Translations under genes and position numbers: made by a program | In this document: piece by piece, positions 1 to 12,600 of the stretch | How the letters are laid out: each line of letters opens with the position of its first letter | How positions within the stretch are numbered: position 1 is the stretch's first letter | Notes under the pieces: generated by a model | The model's input: only the letters and a program-made list of their open reading frames with translations | What the model was told of the DNA's origin: nothing | Databases searched by the model: none | Origin: Steinernema hermaphroditum | Taxonomy: Eukaryota; Nematoda; Chromadorea; Rhabditida; Steinernematidae | NCBI GenBank assembly: GCA_030435675.1 | Contig: CM059625.1 | Span: forward strand, 14,074,001 to 14,138,000 | Length of the DNA stretch: 64,000 nt | Direction: 5' to 3'

Positions 1-3000
1 CGATGCCCTACCTCCGAAGCGTCGAGTCCCCAACCTCGATACCCTTCGTCCGAAGCGTCAGCTCTTCAGACAGGGAATCTGTCTATATGTCTCGATGCCC
101 TTCCTCCGAAGCGTCGAGTCCCCAACCTCGATGCCCTACTTTCGAAGCGTCGAGTCCCCAACCTCGATACCCTTCGTCCGAAGCGTCAGCTCTTCAGACA
201 GGGAATCTGTCTATATGTCTCGATGCCCTACCTCCGAAGCGTCGAGTCCCCAACCTCGATACCCTTCGTCCGAAGCGTCAGCTCTTCAGACAGGGAATCT
301 GTCTATATGTCTCGATGCCCTACCTCCGAAGCGTCGAGTCCCCAACCTCGATACCCTTCGTCCGAAGCGTCAGCTCTTCAGACAGGGAATCTGTCTATAT
401 GTCTCGATGCCCTACCTCGATGCCCTACCTTCGAAGCGTCGAGTCCCCAACCTCGATACCCTTCGTCCGAAGCGTCAGCTCTTCAGACAGGGAATCTGTC
501 TATATGTCTCGATGCCCTTCCTCCGAAGCGTCGAGCCCCCAACCTCGATGCCCTACCTTCGAAGCGTCGAGTCCCCAACCTCGACACCCTTCGTCCGAAG
601 CGTCAGCTCTTCAGACAGGGAATCTGTCTATATGTCTCGATGCCCTACCTCCGAAGCGTCGAGTCCCCAACCTCGATACCCTTCGTCCGAAGCGTCAGCT
701 CTTCAGACAGGGAATCTGTCTATATGTCTCGATGCCCTACCTCCGATGCGTCGAGTCCCCAACCTCGATACCCTTCGTCCGAAGCGTCAGCTCTTCAGAC
801 AGGGAATCTGTCTATATGTCTCGATGCCCTACCTCCGATACGTCGAGTCCCCAACCTCGATACCCTTCGTCCGAAGCGTCAGCTCTTCAGACAGGGAATC
901 TGTCTATATGTCTCGATGCCCTTCCTCCGAAGCGTCGAGTCCCCAACCTCGATGCCCTTCGTCCGAAGCGTCAGCCTCTTCAGACAGGGAATCTGTGTCA
1001 GGGAATCTGTCTATATGTCTCGATGCCCTACCTTCGAAGCGTCGAGTCCCCAACCTCGATACCCTTCGTCCGAAGCGTCAGCTCTTCAGACAGGGAATCT
1101 GTCTATATGTCTCGATGCCCTACCTCCGATGCGTCGAGTCCCCAACCTCGATACACGCTTCGTCCGAAGCGTCAGCTCTTCAGACAGGGAATCTGTCTAT
1201 ATGCCCCTCCGCCTCCGGCGTCGGCCCCAACCTCGATGCCCTACCTTCGAAGCGTCGAGTCCCCAACCTCGATACCCTTCGTCCGAAGCGTCAGCTCTTC
1301 AGACAGGGAATCTGTCTATATGTCTCGATGCCCTACCTCCGATGCGTCGAGTCCCCAACCTCGACACGCTTCGTCCGAAGCGTCAGCTCTTCAGACAGGG
1401 AATCTGTCTATATGTCTCGATGCCCTACCTCCGATGCGTCGAGTCCCCAACCTCGATGCCCTACTTTCGAAGCGTCGAGTCCCCAACCTCGATACCCTTC
1501 GTCCGAAGCGTCAGCTCTTCAGACAGGGAATCTGTCTATATGTCTCGATGCCCTACCTCCGATGCGTCGAGTCCCCAACCTCGATACCCTTCGTCCGAAG
1601 CGTCAGCTCTTCAGACAGGGAATCTGTCTATATGTCTCGATGCCCTACCTCCGAAGCGTCGAGTCCCCAACCTCGATACCCTTCGTCCGAAGCGTCAGCT
1701 CTTCAGACAGGGAATCTGTCTATATGTCTCGATGCCCTACCTCCTCCCCTCGATGCCCTACTTCGAAGCGTCGAGTCCCCAACCTCGATACCCTTCGTCC
1801 GAAGCGTCAGCTCTTCAGACAGGGAATCTGTCTATATGTCTCGATGCCCTACCTCCGATGCGTCGAGTCCCCAACCTCGATGCCCTTTACGCTCGAAGCG
1901 TCGAGTCCCCAACCTCGATACCCTTCGTCCGAAGCGTCAGCTCTTCAGACAGGGAATCTGTCTATATGTCTCGATGCCCTTCCTCCGAAGCGTCGAGTCC
2001 CCAACCTCGATACCCTTCGTCCGAAGCGTCAGCTCTTCAGACAGGGAATCTGTCTATATGTCTCGATGCCCTTCCTCCGAAGCGTCGAGTCCTCGTGCCC
2101 TACTTTCGAAGCGTCGAGTCCCCAACCTCGATACCCTTCGTCCGAAGCGTCAGCTCTTCAGACAGGGAATCTGTCTATATGTCTCGATGCCCTACCTCCG
2201 AAGCGTCGAGCAATGGCCCCGAAGCCCTCGACTACCCTTCGTCCGAAGCGTCAGCTCTTCAGACAGGGAATCTGTCTATATGTCTCGATGCCCTTCCTCC
2301 GAAGCGTCGAGCCCCCAACCTCGATGCCCTACCTGAGCGTCGAGTCCCCAACCTCGATACCCTTCGTCCGAAGCGTCAGCTCTTCAGACAGGGAATCTGT
2401 CTATATGTCTCGATGCCCTACCTCCGAAGCGTCGAGTCCCCAACCTCGATCACTCTTCGTCCGAAGCGTCAGCTCTTCAGACAGGGAATCTGTCTATATG
2501 TCTCGATGCCCTACCTCCGAAGCGTCGAGTCCCCAACCTCGATACCCTTCGTCCGAAGCGTCAGCTCTTCAGACAGGGAATCTGTCTATATGTCTCGATG
2601 CCCTACCTCCGAAGCGTCGAGTCCCCAACCTCGATACCCTTCGTCCGAAGCGTCAGCTCTTCAGACAGGGAATCTGTCTATATGTCTCGATGCCCTCCTC
2701 GAGCGGGCCCCACCTCGACCTCCGAAGCGTCGAGTCCCCAACCTCGAGCCCTACCGCCCTTCGTCCGAAGCGTCAGCTCTTCAGACAGGGAATCTGTCTA
2801 TATGTCTCGATGCCCTACCTCCGAAGCGTCGAGTCCCCAACCTCGATACCCTTCGTCCGAAGCGTCAGCTCTTCAGACAGGGAATCTGTCTATATGTCTC
2901 GATGCCCTACCTCCGAAGCGTCGAGTCCCCAACCTCGATACCCTTCGTCCGAAGCGTCAGCTCTTCAGACAGGGAATCTGTCTATATGTCTCGATGCCCT

Positions 3001-6000
3001 ACCTCCGATACGTCGAGTCCCCAACCTCGATACCCTTCGTCCGAAGCGTCAGCTCTTCAGACAGGGAATCTGTCTATATGTCTCGATGCCCTTCCTCCGA
3101 TGCGTCGAGCCCCCAACCTCGATGCCCTTCCTCCGAAGCGTCGAGTCCCCAACCTCGCATTCGTCGAGCGTCAGCTCTTCAGACAGGGAATCTGTCTATA
3201 TGTCTCGATGCCCTACCTCCGAAGCGTCGAGTCCCCAACCTCGATACCCTTCGTCCGAAGCGTCAGCTCTTCAGACAGGGAATCTGTCTATATGTCTCGA
3301 TGCCCTTCCTCCGAAGCGTCGAGTCCCCAACCTCGATACCCTTCGTCCGAAGCGTCAGCTCTTCAGACAGGGAATCTGTCTATATGTCTCGATGCCCTAC
3401 CTCGAAGCGTCGAGTCCCCAACCTCGATGCCCTTCGTCCGAAGCGTCAGCTCTTCAGACAGGGAATCTGTCTATATGTCTCGATGCACTACCTCCGATAC
3501 GTCGAGTCCCCAACCTCGATACCCTTCGTCCGAAGCGTCAGCTCTTCAGACACTTAATCTGTCTATATGTCTCGATGCCCTACCTCCGATGCCTCGAGTC
3601 GCCAACCTCGATGCCCTACCTTCGAAGCGTCGAGTCCCCAACCTCGATACCCTTCGTCCGAAGCGTCAGCTCTTCAGACAGGGAATCTGTCTATATGTCT
3701 CGATGCCCTACCTCCGATGCGTCGAGTCCCCAACCTCGATACCCTTCGTCCGAAGCGTCAGCTCTTCAGACAGGGAATCTGTCTATATGTCTCGATGCCC
3801 TACCTCCGAAGCGTCGAGTCCCCAACCTCGATACGCTTCGTCCGAAGCGTCAGCTCTTCAGACAGGGAATCTGTCTATATGTCTCGATGCCCTTCCTCCG
3901 AAGCGTCGAGTCCCCAACCGGCCCTACCTTCGAAGCGTCGAGTCCCCAACCTCGATACCCTTCGTCCGAAGCGTCAGCTCTTCAGACAGGGAATCTGTCT
4001 ATATGTCTCGATGCCCTACCTCCGATGCGTCGAGTCCCCAACCTCGATACCCTTCGTCCGAAGCGTCAGCTCTTCAGACAGGGAATCTGTCTATATGTCT
4101 CGATGCCCTACCTCCGATGCGTCGAGTCCCCAACCTCGATACCCTTCGTCCGAAGCGTCAGCTCTTCAGACAGGGAATCTGTCTATATGTCTCGATGCCC
4201 TACCTCCGAAGCGTCGAGCCCCCAACCTCGATGCCCTACCTTCGAAGCGTCGAGTCCCCAACCTCGATACCCTTCGTCCGAAGCGTCAGCTCTTCAGACA
4301 GGGAATCTGTCTATATGTCTCGATGCCCTACCTCGCCCTACCTTCGAAGCGTCGAGTCCCCAACCTCGATACCCTTCGTCCGAAGCGTCAGCTCTTCAGA
4401 CAGGGAATCTGTCTATATGTCTCGATGCCCTACCTCCGATGCGTCGAGTCCCCAACCTCGATACCCTTCGTCCGAAGCGTCAGCTCTTCAGACAGGGAAT
4501 CTGTCTATATGTCTCGATGCCCTACCTCCGAAGCGTCGAGTCCCCAACCTCGATACCCTTCGTCCGAAGCGTCAGCTCTTCAGACAGGGAATCTGTCTAT
4601 ATGTCTCGATGCCCTACCTCCGAAGCGTCGAGTCCCCAACCTCGATACCCTTCGTCCGAAGCGTCAGCTCTTCAGACAGGGAATCTGTCTATATGTCTCG
4701 ATGCCCTTCGTCCGAAGCGTCAGCTCTTCAGACAGGGAATCTGTCTATATGTCTCGATGCCCTACCTTCGAAGCGTCGAGTCCCCAACCTCGATACCCTT
4801 CGTCCGAAGCGTCAGCTCTTCAGACAGGGAATCTGTCTATATGTCTCGATGCCCTTCCTCCGATGCGTCGAGCCCCCAACCTCGATGCCCTACCTTCGAA
4901 GCGTCGAGTCCCCAACCTCGATACCCTTCGTCCGAAGCGTCAGCTCTTCAGACAGGGAATCTGTCTATATGTCTCGATGCCCTACCTCCGAAGCGTCGAG
5001 TCCCCAACCTCGATACCCTTCGTCCGAAGCGTCAGCTCTTCAGACAGGGAATCTGTCTATATGTCTCGATGCCCTACCTACGAAGCGTCGAGTCCCCAAC
5101 CTCGATACCCTTCGTCCGAAGCGTCAGCTCTTCAGACAGGGAATCTGTCTATATGTCTCTCTCGATGCCCTACCCTCGAAGCGTCGAGTCCCCAACCTCG
5201 ATACCCTTCGTCCGAAGCGTCAGCTCTTCAGACAGGGAATCTGTCTATATGTCTCGATGCCCTACCTTCGAAGCGTCGAGTCCCCAACCTCGATACCCTT
5301 CGTCCGAAGCGTCAGCTCTTCAGACAGGGAATCTGTCTATATGTCTCGATGCCCTACCTCCGAAGCGTCGAGTCCCCAACCTCGATACCCTTCGTCCGAA
5401 GCGTCAGCTCTTCAGACAGGGAATCTGTCTATATGTCTCGATGCCCTTCCTCCGAAGCGTCGAGTCCCCAACCTCGATGCCCTACTTTCGAAGCGTCGAG
5501 TCCCCAACCTCGATACCCTTCGTCCGAAGCGTCAGCTCTTCAGACAGGGAATCTGTCTATATGTCTCGATGCCCTACCTCCGATGCGTCGATGTCCCCCT
5601 CGATGCCCTACCTTCGAAGCGTCGAGTCCCCAACCTCGATACCCTTCGTCCGAAGCGTCAGCTCTTCAGACAGGGAATCTGTCTATATGTCTCGATGCCC
5701 TTACCTCCGAAGCGTCGAGTCCCCAACCTCGATACCCTTCGTCCGAAGCGTCAGCTCTTCAGACAGGGAATCTGTCTATATGTCTCGATGCCCTTCCTCC
5801 GAAGCGTCGAGTCCCCAACCTCGATGCCCTACTTTCCGAAGCGTCGAGCTCCCCAGACCTCGATACGCTTCGTCCGAAGCGTCAGCTCTTCAGACAGGGA
5901 ATCTGTCTATATGTCTCGATGCCCTACCTCCGATGCGTCGAGTCCCCAACCTCGATCACCCTTCGTCCGAAGCGTCAGCTCTTCAGACAGGGAATCTGTC

Positions 6001-9000
6001 TATATGTCTCGATGCCCTTCCTCCGAAGCGTCGAGTCCCCAACCTCGATGCCCTACCTTCGAAGCGTCAGCTATTCAGACAGGGAATCTGTCTATATATC
6101 TCGATGCCCTACCTCCGATGCGTCGAGCCCCCAACCTCGATACCCTTCGTCCGAAGCGTCAGCTCTTCAGACAGGGAATCTGTCTATATGTCTCGATGCC
6201 CTACCTCCGAAGCGTCGAGTCCCCAACCTCGATACCCTTCGTCCGAAGCGTCAGCTCTTCAGACAGGGAATCTGTCTATATGTCTCGATGCCCTACCTCC
6301 GAAGCGTCGAGTCCCCAACCTCGATACCCTTCGTCCGAAGCGTCAGCTCTTCAGACAGGGAATCTGTCTATATGTCTCGATGCCCTACCTTCGAAGCGTC
6401 GAGTCCCCAACCTCGATACCCTTCGTCCGAAGCGTCAGCTCTTCAGACAGGGAATCTGTCTATATGTCTCGATGCCCTACCTCCGAAGCGTCGAGTCCCC
6501 AACCTCGATACCCTTCGTCCGAAGCGTCAGCTCTTCAGACAGGGAATCTGTCTATATGTCTCGATGCCCTACCTCCGATGCGTCGAGTCCCCAACCTCGA
6601 TGCCCTACCTTCGAAGCGTCGAGTCCCCAACCTCGATACCCTTCGTCCGAAGCGTCAGCTCTTCAGACAGGGAATCTGTCTATATGTCTCGATGCCCTAC
6701 CTTCGAAGCGTCGAGTCCCCAACCTCGATACCCTTCGTCCGAAGCGTCAGCTCTTCAGACAGGGAATCTGTCTATATGTCTCGATGCCCTACCTCCGAAG
6801 CGTCGAGTCCCCAACCTCGATACCCTTCGTCCGAAGCGTCAGCTCTTCAGACAGGGAATCTGTCTATATGTCTCGATGCCCTACCTCCGAAGCGTCGAGT
6901 CCCCAACCTCGATACCCTTCGTCCGAAGCGTCAGCTCTTCAGACAGGGAATCTGTCTATATGTCTCGATGCCCTACCTCCGAAGCGTCGAGTCCCCAACC
7001 TCGATGCCCTACTTTCGAAGCGTCGAGTCCCCAACCTCGATACCCTTCGTCCGAAGCGTCAGCTCTTCAGACAGGGAATCTGTCTATATGTCTCGATGCC
7101 CTACCTTCGAAGCGTCGAGTCCCCAACCTCGATACCCTTCGTCCGAAGCGTCAGCTCTTCAGACAGGGAATCTGTCTATATGTCTCGATGCCCTACCTCC
7201 GAAGCGTCGAGTCCCCAACCTCGATACCCTTCGTCCGAAGCGTCAGCTCTTCAGACAGGGAATCTGTCTATATGTCTCGATGCCCTACATGCGAAGCGTC
7301 GAGTCCCCAACCTCGATACCCTTCGTCCGAAGCGTCAGCTCTTCAGACAGGGAATCTGTCTATATGTCTCGATGCCCTACCTCCGAAGCGTCGAGTCCCC
7401 AACCTCGATACCCTTCGTCCGAAGCGTCAGCTCTTCAGACAGGGAATCTGTCTATATGTCTCGATGCCCTACCTCCGAAGCGTCGAGTCCCCAACCTCGA
7501 TACCCTTCGTCCGAAGCGTCAGCTCTTCAGACAGGGAATCTGTCTATATGTCTCGATGCCCTACCTTCGAAGCGTCGAGTCCCCAACCTCGATACCCTTC
7601 GTCCGAAGCGTCAGCTCTTCAGACAGGGAATCTGTCTATATGTCTCGATGCCCTACCTGTGCCTCGAAGCGTCGAGTCCCCAACCTCGATACCCTTCGTC
7701 CGAAGCGTCAGCTCTTCAGACAGGGAATCTGTCTATATGTCTCGATGCCCTTCCTCCGAAGCGTCGAGTCCCCAACCTCGATACCCTTCGTCCGAAGCGT
7801 CAGCTCTTCAGACAGGGAATCTGTCTATATGTCTCGATGCCCTTCCTCCGAAGCGTCGAGTCCCCAACCTCGATACCCTTCGTCCGAAGCGTCAGCTCTT
7901 CAGACAGGGAATCTGTCTATATGTCTCGATGCCCTTCCTCCGAAGCGTCGAGTCCCCAACCTCGATACCCTTCGTCCGAAGCGTCAGCTCTTCAGACAGG
8001 GAATCTGTCTATATGTCTCGATGCCCTTCCTCCGAAGCGTCGAGTCCCCAACCTCGATACCCTTCGTCCGAAGCGTCAGCTCTTCAGACAGGGAATCTGT
8101 CTATATGTCTCGATGCCCTTCCTTCGAAGCGTCGAGCCCCCATCCTCGATGCCCTACCTTCGAAGCGTCGAGTCCCCAACCTCGATACCCTTCGTCCGAA
8201 GCGTCAGCTCTTCAGACAGGGAATCTGTCTATATGTCTCGATGCCCTCCTCCGAAGCGTCGAGTCCCCAACCTCGATACCCTTCGTCGAAGCGTCAGCTC
8301 TTCCCAGACCTCGATGCCCTGCCTCCGATGTCTCGATGCCCTTCTTCGAAGCGTCGAGTCCCTCGATACCTGTCCGAAGCGTCAGCTCTTCAGACAGGGA
8401 ATCTGTCTATATGTCTCGATGCCCTACCTTCGAAGCGTCGAGTCCCCAACCTCGATACCCTTCGTCCGAAGCGTCAGCTCTTCAGACAGGGAATCTGTCT
8501 ATATGTCTCGATGCCCTACCTCCGAAGCGTCGAGTCCCCAACCTCGATATGCCCTTCGTCCGAAGCGTCAGCTCTTCAGACAGGGAATCTGTCTATATGT
8601 CTCGATGCCCTACCTCCGAAGCGTCGAGTCCCCAACCTCGATACCCTTCGTCCGAAGCGTCAGCTCTTCAGACAGGGAATCTGTCTATATGTCTCGATGC
8701 CCTACCTCCGAAGCGTCGAGTCCCCAACCTCGATACCCTTCGTCCGAAGCGTCAGCTCTTCAGACAGGGAATCTGTCTATATGTCTCGATGCCCTACCTT
8801 CGAAGCGTCGAGTCCCCAACCTCGATACCCTTCGTCCGAAGCGTCAGCTCTTCAGACAGGGAATCTGTCTATATGTCTCGATGCCCTACCTCCGAAGCGT
8901 CGAGTCCCCAACCTCGATACCCTTCGTCCGAAGCGTCAGCTCTTCAGACAGGGAATCTGTCTATATGTCTCGATGCCCTTCCTCCGAAGCGTCGAGTCCC

Positions 9001-9610
9001 CAACCTCGATACCCTTCGTCCGAAGCGTCAGCTCTTCAGACAGGGAATCTGTCTATATGTCTCGATGCCCTCCCTTCGAAGCGTCGAGTCCCCAACCTCG
9101 ATACCCTTCGTCCGAAGCGTCAGCTCTTCAGACAGGGAATCTGTCTATATGTCTCGATGCCCTACCTCCGAAGCGTCGAGTCCCCAACCTCGATACCCTT
9201 CGTCCGAAGCGTCAGCTCTTCAGACAGGGAATCTGTCTATATGTCTCGATGCCCTACCTCCGAAGCGTCGAGTCCCCAACCTCGATACCCTTCGTCCGAA
9301 GCGTCAGCTCTTCAGACAGGGAATCTGTCTATATGTCTCGATGCCCTTCCTCCGAAGCGTCGAGTCCCCAACCTCGATGCCCTACCTTCGAAGCGTCGTA
9401 CCCTTCGTCCGAAGCGTCAGCTCTTCAGACAGGGAATCTGTCTATATGTCTCGATGCCCCTATCCTCCGAAGCGTCGAGTCCCCAACCTCGATGCCCTTC
9501 GTCCGAAGCGTCGGTCCCCAACCTCGATCTTCGTCCGAAGCGTCAGCTCTTCAGACAGGAATCTGTCTATATGTCTCGATGCCCTTCCTCCGAAGCGTCG
9601 AGTCCCCAAC

Positions 9611-9660
9611 GATCTCTTCTCCGGAGGGTGAGCTTTTAAAAGGGGGAATTTTTTTATATC
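9611..9660 (+). other. Corrupted satellite unit, possible assembly join
   Basis: One unit of the array is replaced by a sequence that still lines up with part B of the monomer but is full of homopolymer runs (TTTTAAAAGGGGGAATTTTTTT). It looks like a low-quality consensus or a contig join and not like a normal variant. Two of the three long open frames of the array close inside or next to it (ends at 9,631 and 9,639). Confidence 0.6.
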
Positions 9661-12600
9661 TCGATGCCCTACCTTCGAAGCGTCGAGTCCCCAACCTCGA
9701 TACCCTTCGTCCGAAGCGTCAGCTCTTCAGACAGGGAATCTGTCTATATGTCTCGATGCCCTTCCTCCGAAGCGTCGAGTCCCCAACCTCGATGCCCTAC
9801 TTTCGAAGCGTCGAGTCCCCAACCTCGATACCCTTCGTCCGAAGCGTCAGCTCTTCAGACAGGGAATCTGTCTATATGTCTCGATGCCCTACCTCCGAAG
9901 CGTCGAGTCCCCAACCTCGATACCCTTCGTCCGAAGCGTCAGCTCTTCAGACAGGGAATCTGTCTATATGTCTCGATGCCCTTCCTCTCGAAGCGTCGAG
10001 TCCCCAACCTCGATGCCCTACCTTCGAAGCGTCGAGTCCCCAACCTCGATACCCTTCGTCCGAAGCGTCAGCTCTTCAGACAGGGAATCTGTCTATATGT
10101 CTCGATGCCCTACCTCCGAAGCGTCGAGTCCCCAACCTCGATACCCTTCGTCCGAAGCGTCAGCTCTTCAGACAGGGAATCTGTCTATATGTCTCGATGC
10201 CCTACCTTCGAAGCGTCGAGTCCCCAACCTCGATACCCTTCGTCCGAAGCGTCAGCTCTTCAGACAGGGAATCTGTCTATATGTCTCGATGCCCTACCTC
10301 CGAAGCGTCGAGTCCCCAACCTCGATACCCTTCGTCCGAAGCGTCAGCTCTTCAGACAGGGAATCTGTCTATATGTCTCGATGCCCTTCCTCCTGAATGC
10401 GTCGAGTCCCCAACCTCGATGCCCTACTTTCGAAGCGTCGAGTCCCCAACCTCGATACCCTTCGTCCGAAGCGTCAGCTCTTCAGACAGGGAATCTGTCT
10501 ATATGTCTCGATGCCCTACCTTCGAAGCGTCGAGTCCCCAACCTCGATACCCTTCGTCCGAAGCGTCAGCTCTTCAGACAGGGAATCTGTCTATATGTCT
10601 CGATGCCCTACCTCCGAAGCGTCGAGTCCCCAACCTCGATGCCCTTCGTCCGAAGCGTCAGCTCTTCAGACAGGGAATCTGTCTATATGTCTCGATGCCC
10701 TTCCTCCGAAGCGTCGAGTCCCCAACCTCGATACCCTTCGTCCGAAGCGTCAGCTCTTCAGACAGGGAATCTGTCTATATGTCTCGATGCCCTTCCTCCG
10801 AAGCGTCGAGTCCCCAACCTCGATACCCTTCGTCCGAAGCGTCAGCTCTTCAGACAGGGAATCTGTCTATATGTCTCGATGCCCTTCCTCCGAAGCGTCG
10901 AGTCCCCAACCTCGATACCCTTCGTCCGAAGCGTCAGCTCTTCAGACAGGGAATCTGTCTATATGTCTCGATGCCCTTCCTCCGAAGCGTCGAGTCCCCA
11001 ACCTCGATACCCTTCGTCCGAAGCGTCAGCTCTTCAGACAGGGAATCTGTCTATATGTCTCGATGCCCTTCCTCCGAAGCGTCGAGTCCCCAACCTGATG
11101 CCTACTTCGAAGCGTCGAGTCCCCAACCTCGATACCCTTCGTCCGAAGCGTCAGCTCTTCAGACAGGGAATCTGTCTATATGTCTCGATGCCCTACCTTC
11201 GAAGCGTCGAGTCCCCAACCTCGATGCCCTTCGTCCGAAGCGTCAGCTCTTCAGACAGGGAATCTGTCTATATGTCTCGATGCCCTACCTTCGAAGCGTC
11301 GAGTCCCCAACCTCGATGCCCTTCGTCCGAAGCGTCAGCTCTTCAGACAGGGAATCTGTCTATATGTCTCGATGCCCTTCCTCTGAAGCGTCGAGTCCCC
11401 AACCTCGATGCCCTTCGTCCGAAGCGTCAGCTCTTCAGACAGGGAATCTGTCTATATGTCTCGATGCCCTTCCTCTGAAGCGTCGAGTCCCCAACCTCGA
11501 TGCCCTACTTTCGAAGCGTCAGCTCTTCAGACAGGGAATCTGTCTATATGTCTCGATGCCCTACCTTCGAAGCGTCGAGTCCCCAACCTTGATGCTCTTC
11601 GTCCGAAGCGTCAGCTCTTCAGACAGGGAATCTGTCTATATGTCTCGATGCCCTACCTCCGAAGCGTCGAGTCCCCAACCTCGATACCCTTCGTCCGAAG
11701 CGTCAGCTCTTCAGACAGGGAATCTGTCTATATGTCTCGATGCCCTTCCTCTGAAGCGTCGAGTCCCCAACCTCGATACTCTTCGTCCGAAGCGTCAGCT
11801 CTTCAGACAGGGAATCTGTCTATATGTCTCGATGCCCTTCCTCCGAAGCGTCGAGTCCCCAACCTCGATACCCTTCGTCCGAAGCGTCAGCTCTTCAGAC
11901 AGGGAATCTGTCTATATGTCTCGATGCCCTTCCTCTGAAGCGTCGAGTCCCCAACCTCGATGCCCTTCGTCCGAAGCGTCAGCTCTTCAGACAGGGAATC
12001 TGTCTATATGTCTCGATGCCCTTCCTCCGAAGCGTCGAGTCCCCAACCTCGATACCCTTCGTCCGAAGCGTCAGCTCTTCAGACAGGGAATCTGTCTATA
12101 TGTCTCGATGCCCTTCCTCTGAAGCGTCGAGTCCCCAACCTCGATGCCCTTCGTCCGAAGCGTCAGCTCTTCAGACAGGGAATCTGTCTATATGTCTCGA
12201 TGCCCTTCCTCTGAAGCGTCGAGTCCCCAACCTCGATGCCCTACCTTCGAAGCGTCGAGTCCCCAACCTCGATACCCTTCGTCCGAAGCGTCAGCTCTTC
12301 AGACAGGGAATCTGTCTATATGTCTCGATGCCCTACCTTCGAAGCGTCGAGTCCCCAACCTCGATGCCCTTCGTCCGAAGCGTCAGCTCTTCAGACAGGG
12401 AATCTGTCTATATGTCTCGATGCCCTTCCTCCGAAGCGTCGAGTCCCCAACCTCGATGCCCTACTTTCGAAGCGTCGAGTCCCCAACCTCGATGCCCTTC
12501 CTTCGAAGCGTCGAGTCCCCAACATCGATACCCTTCGTCCGAAGCGTCAGCTCTTCAGACAGGGAATCTGTCTATATGTCTCGATGCCCTTCCTCTGAAG

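Noticed and set aside
95..9631. 3,178-codon open frame and its overlapping companions as a giant repeat protein gene
   Set aside because: All three forward frames are open over the same array and give the same repeat, which follows from the 92-bp monomer. No start context, splice structure or domain supports a gene.
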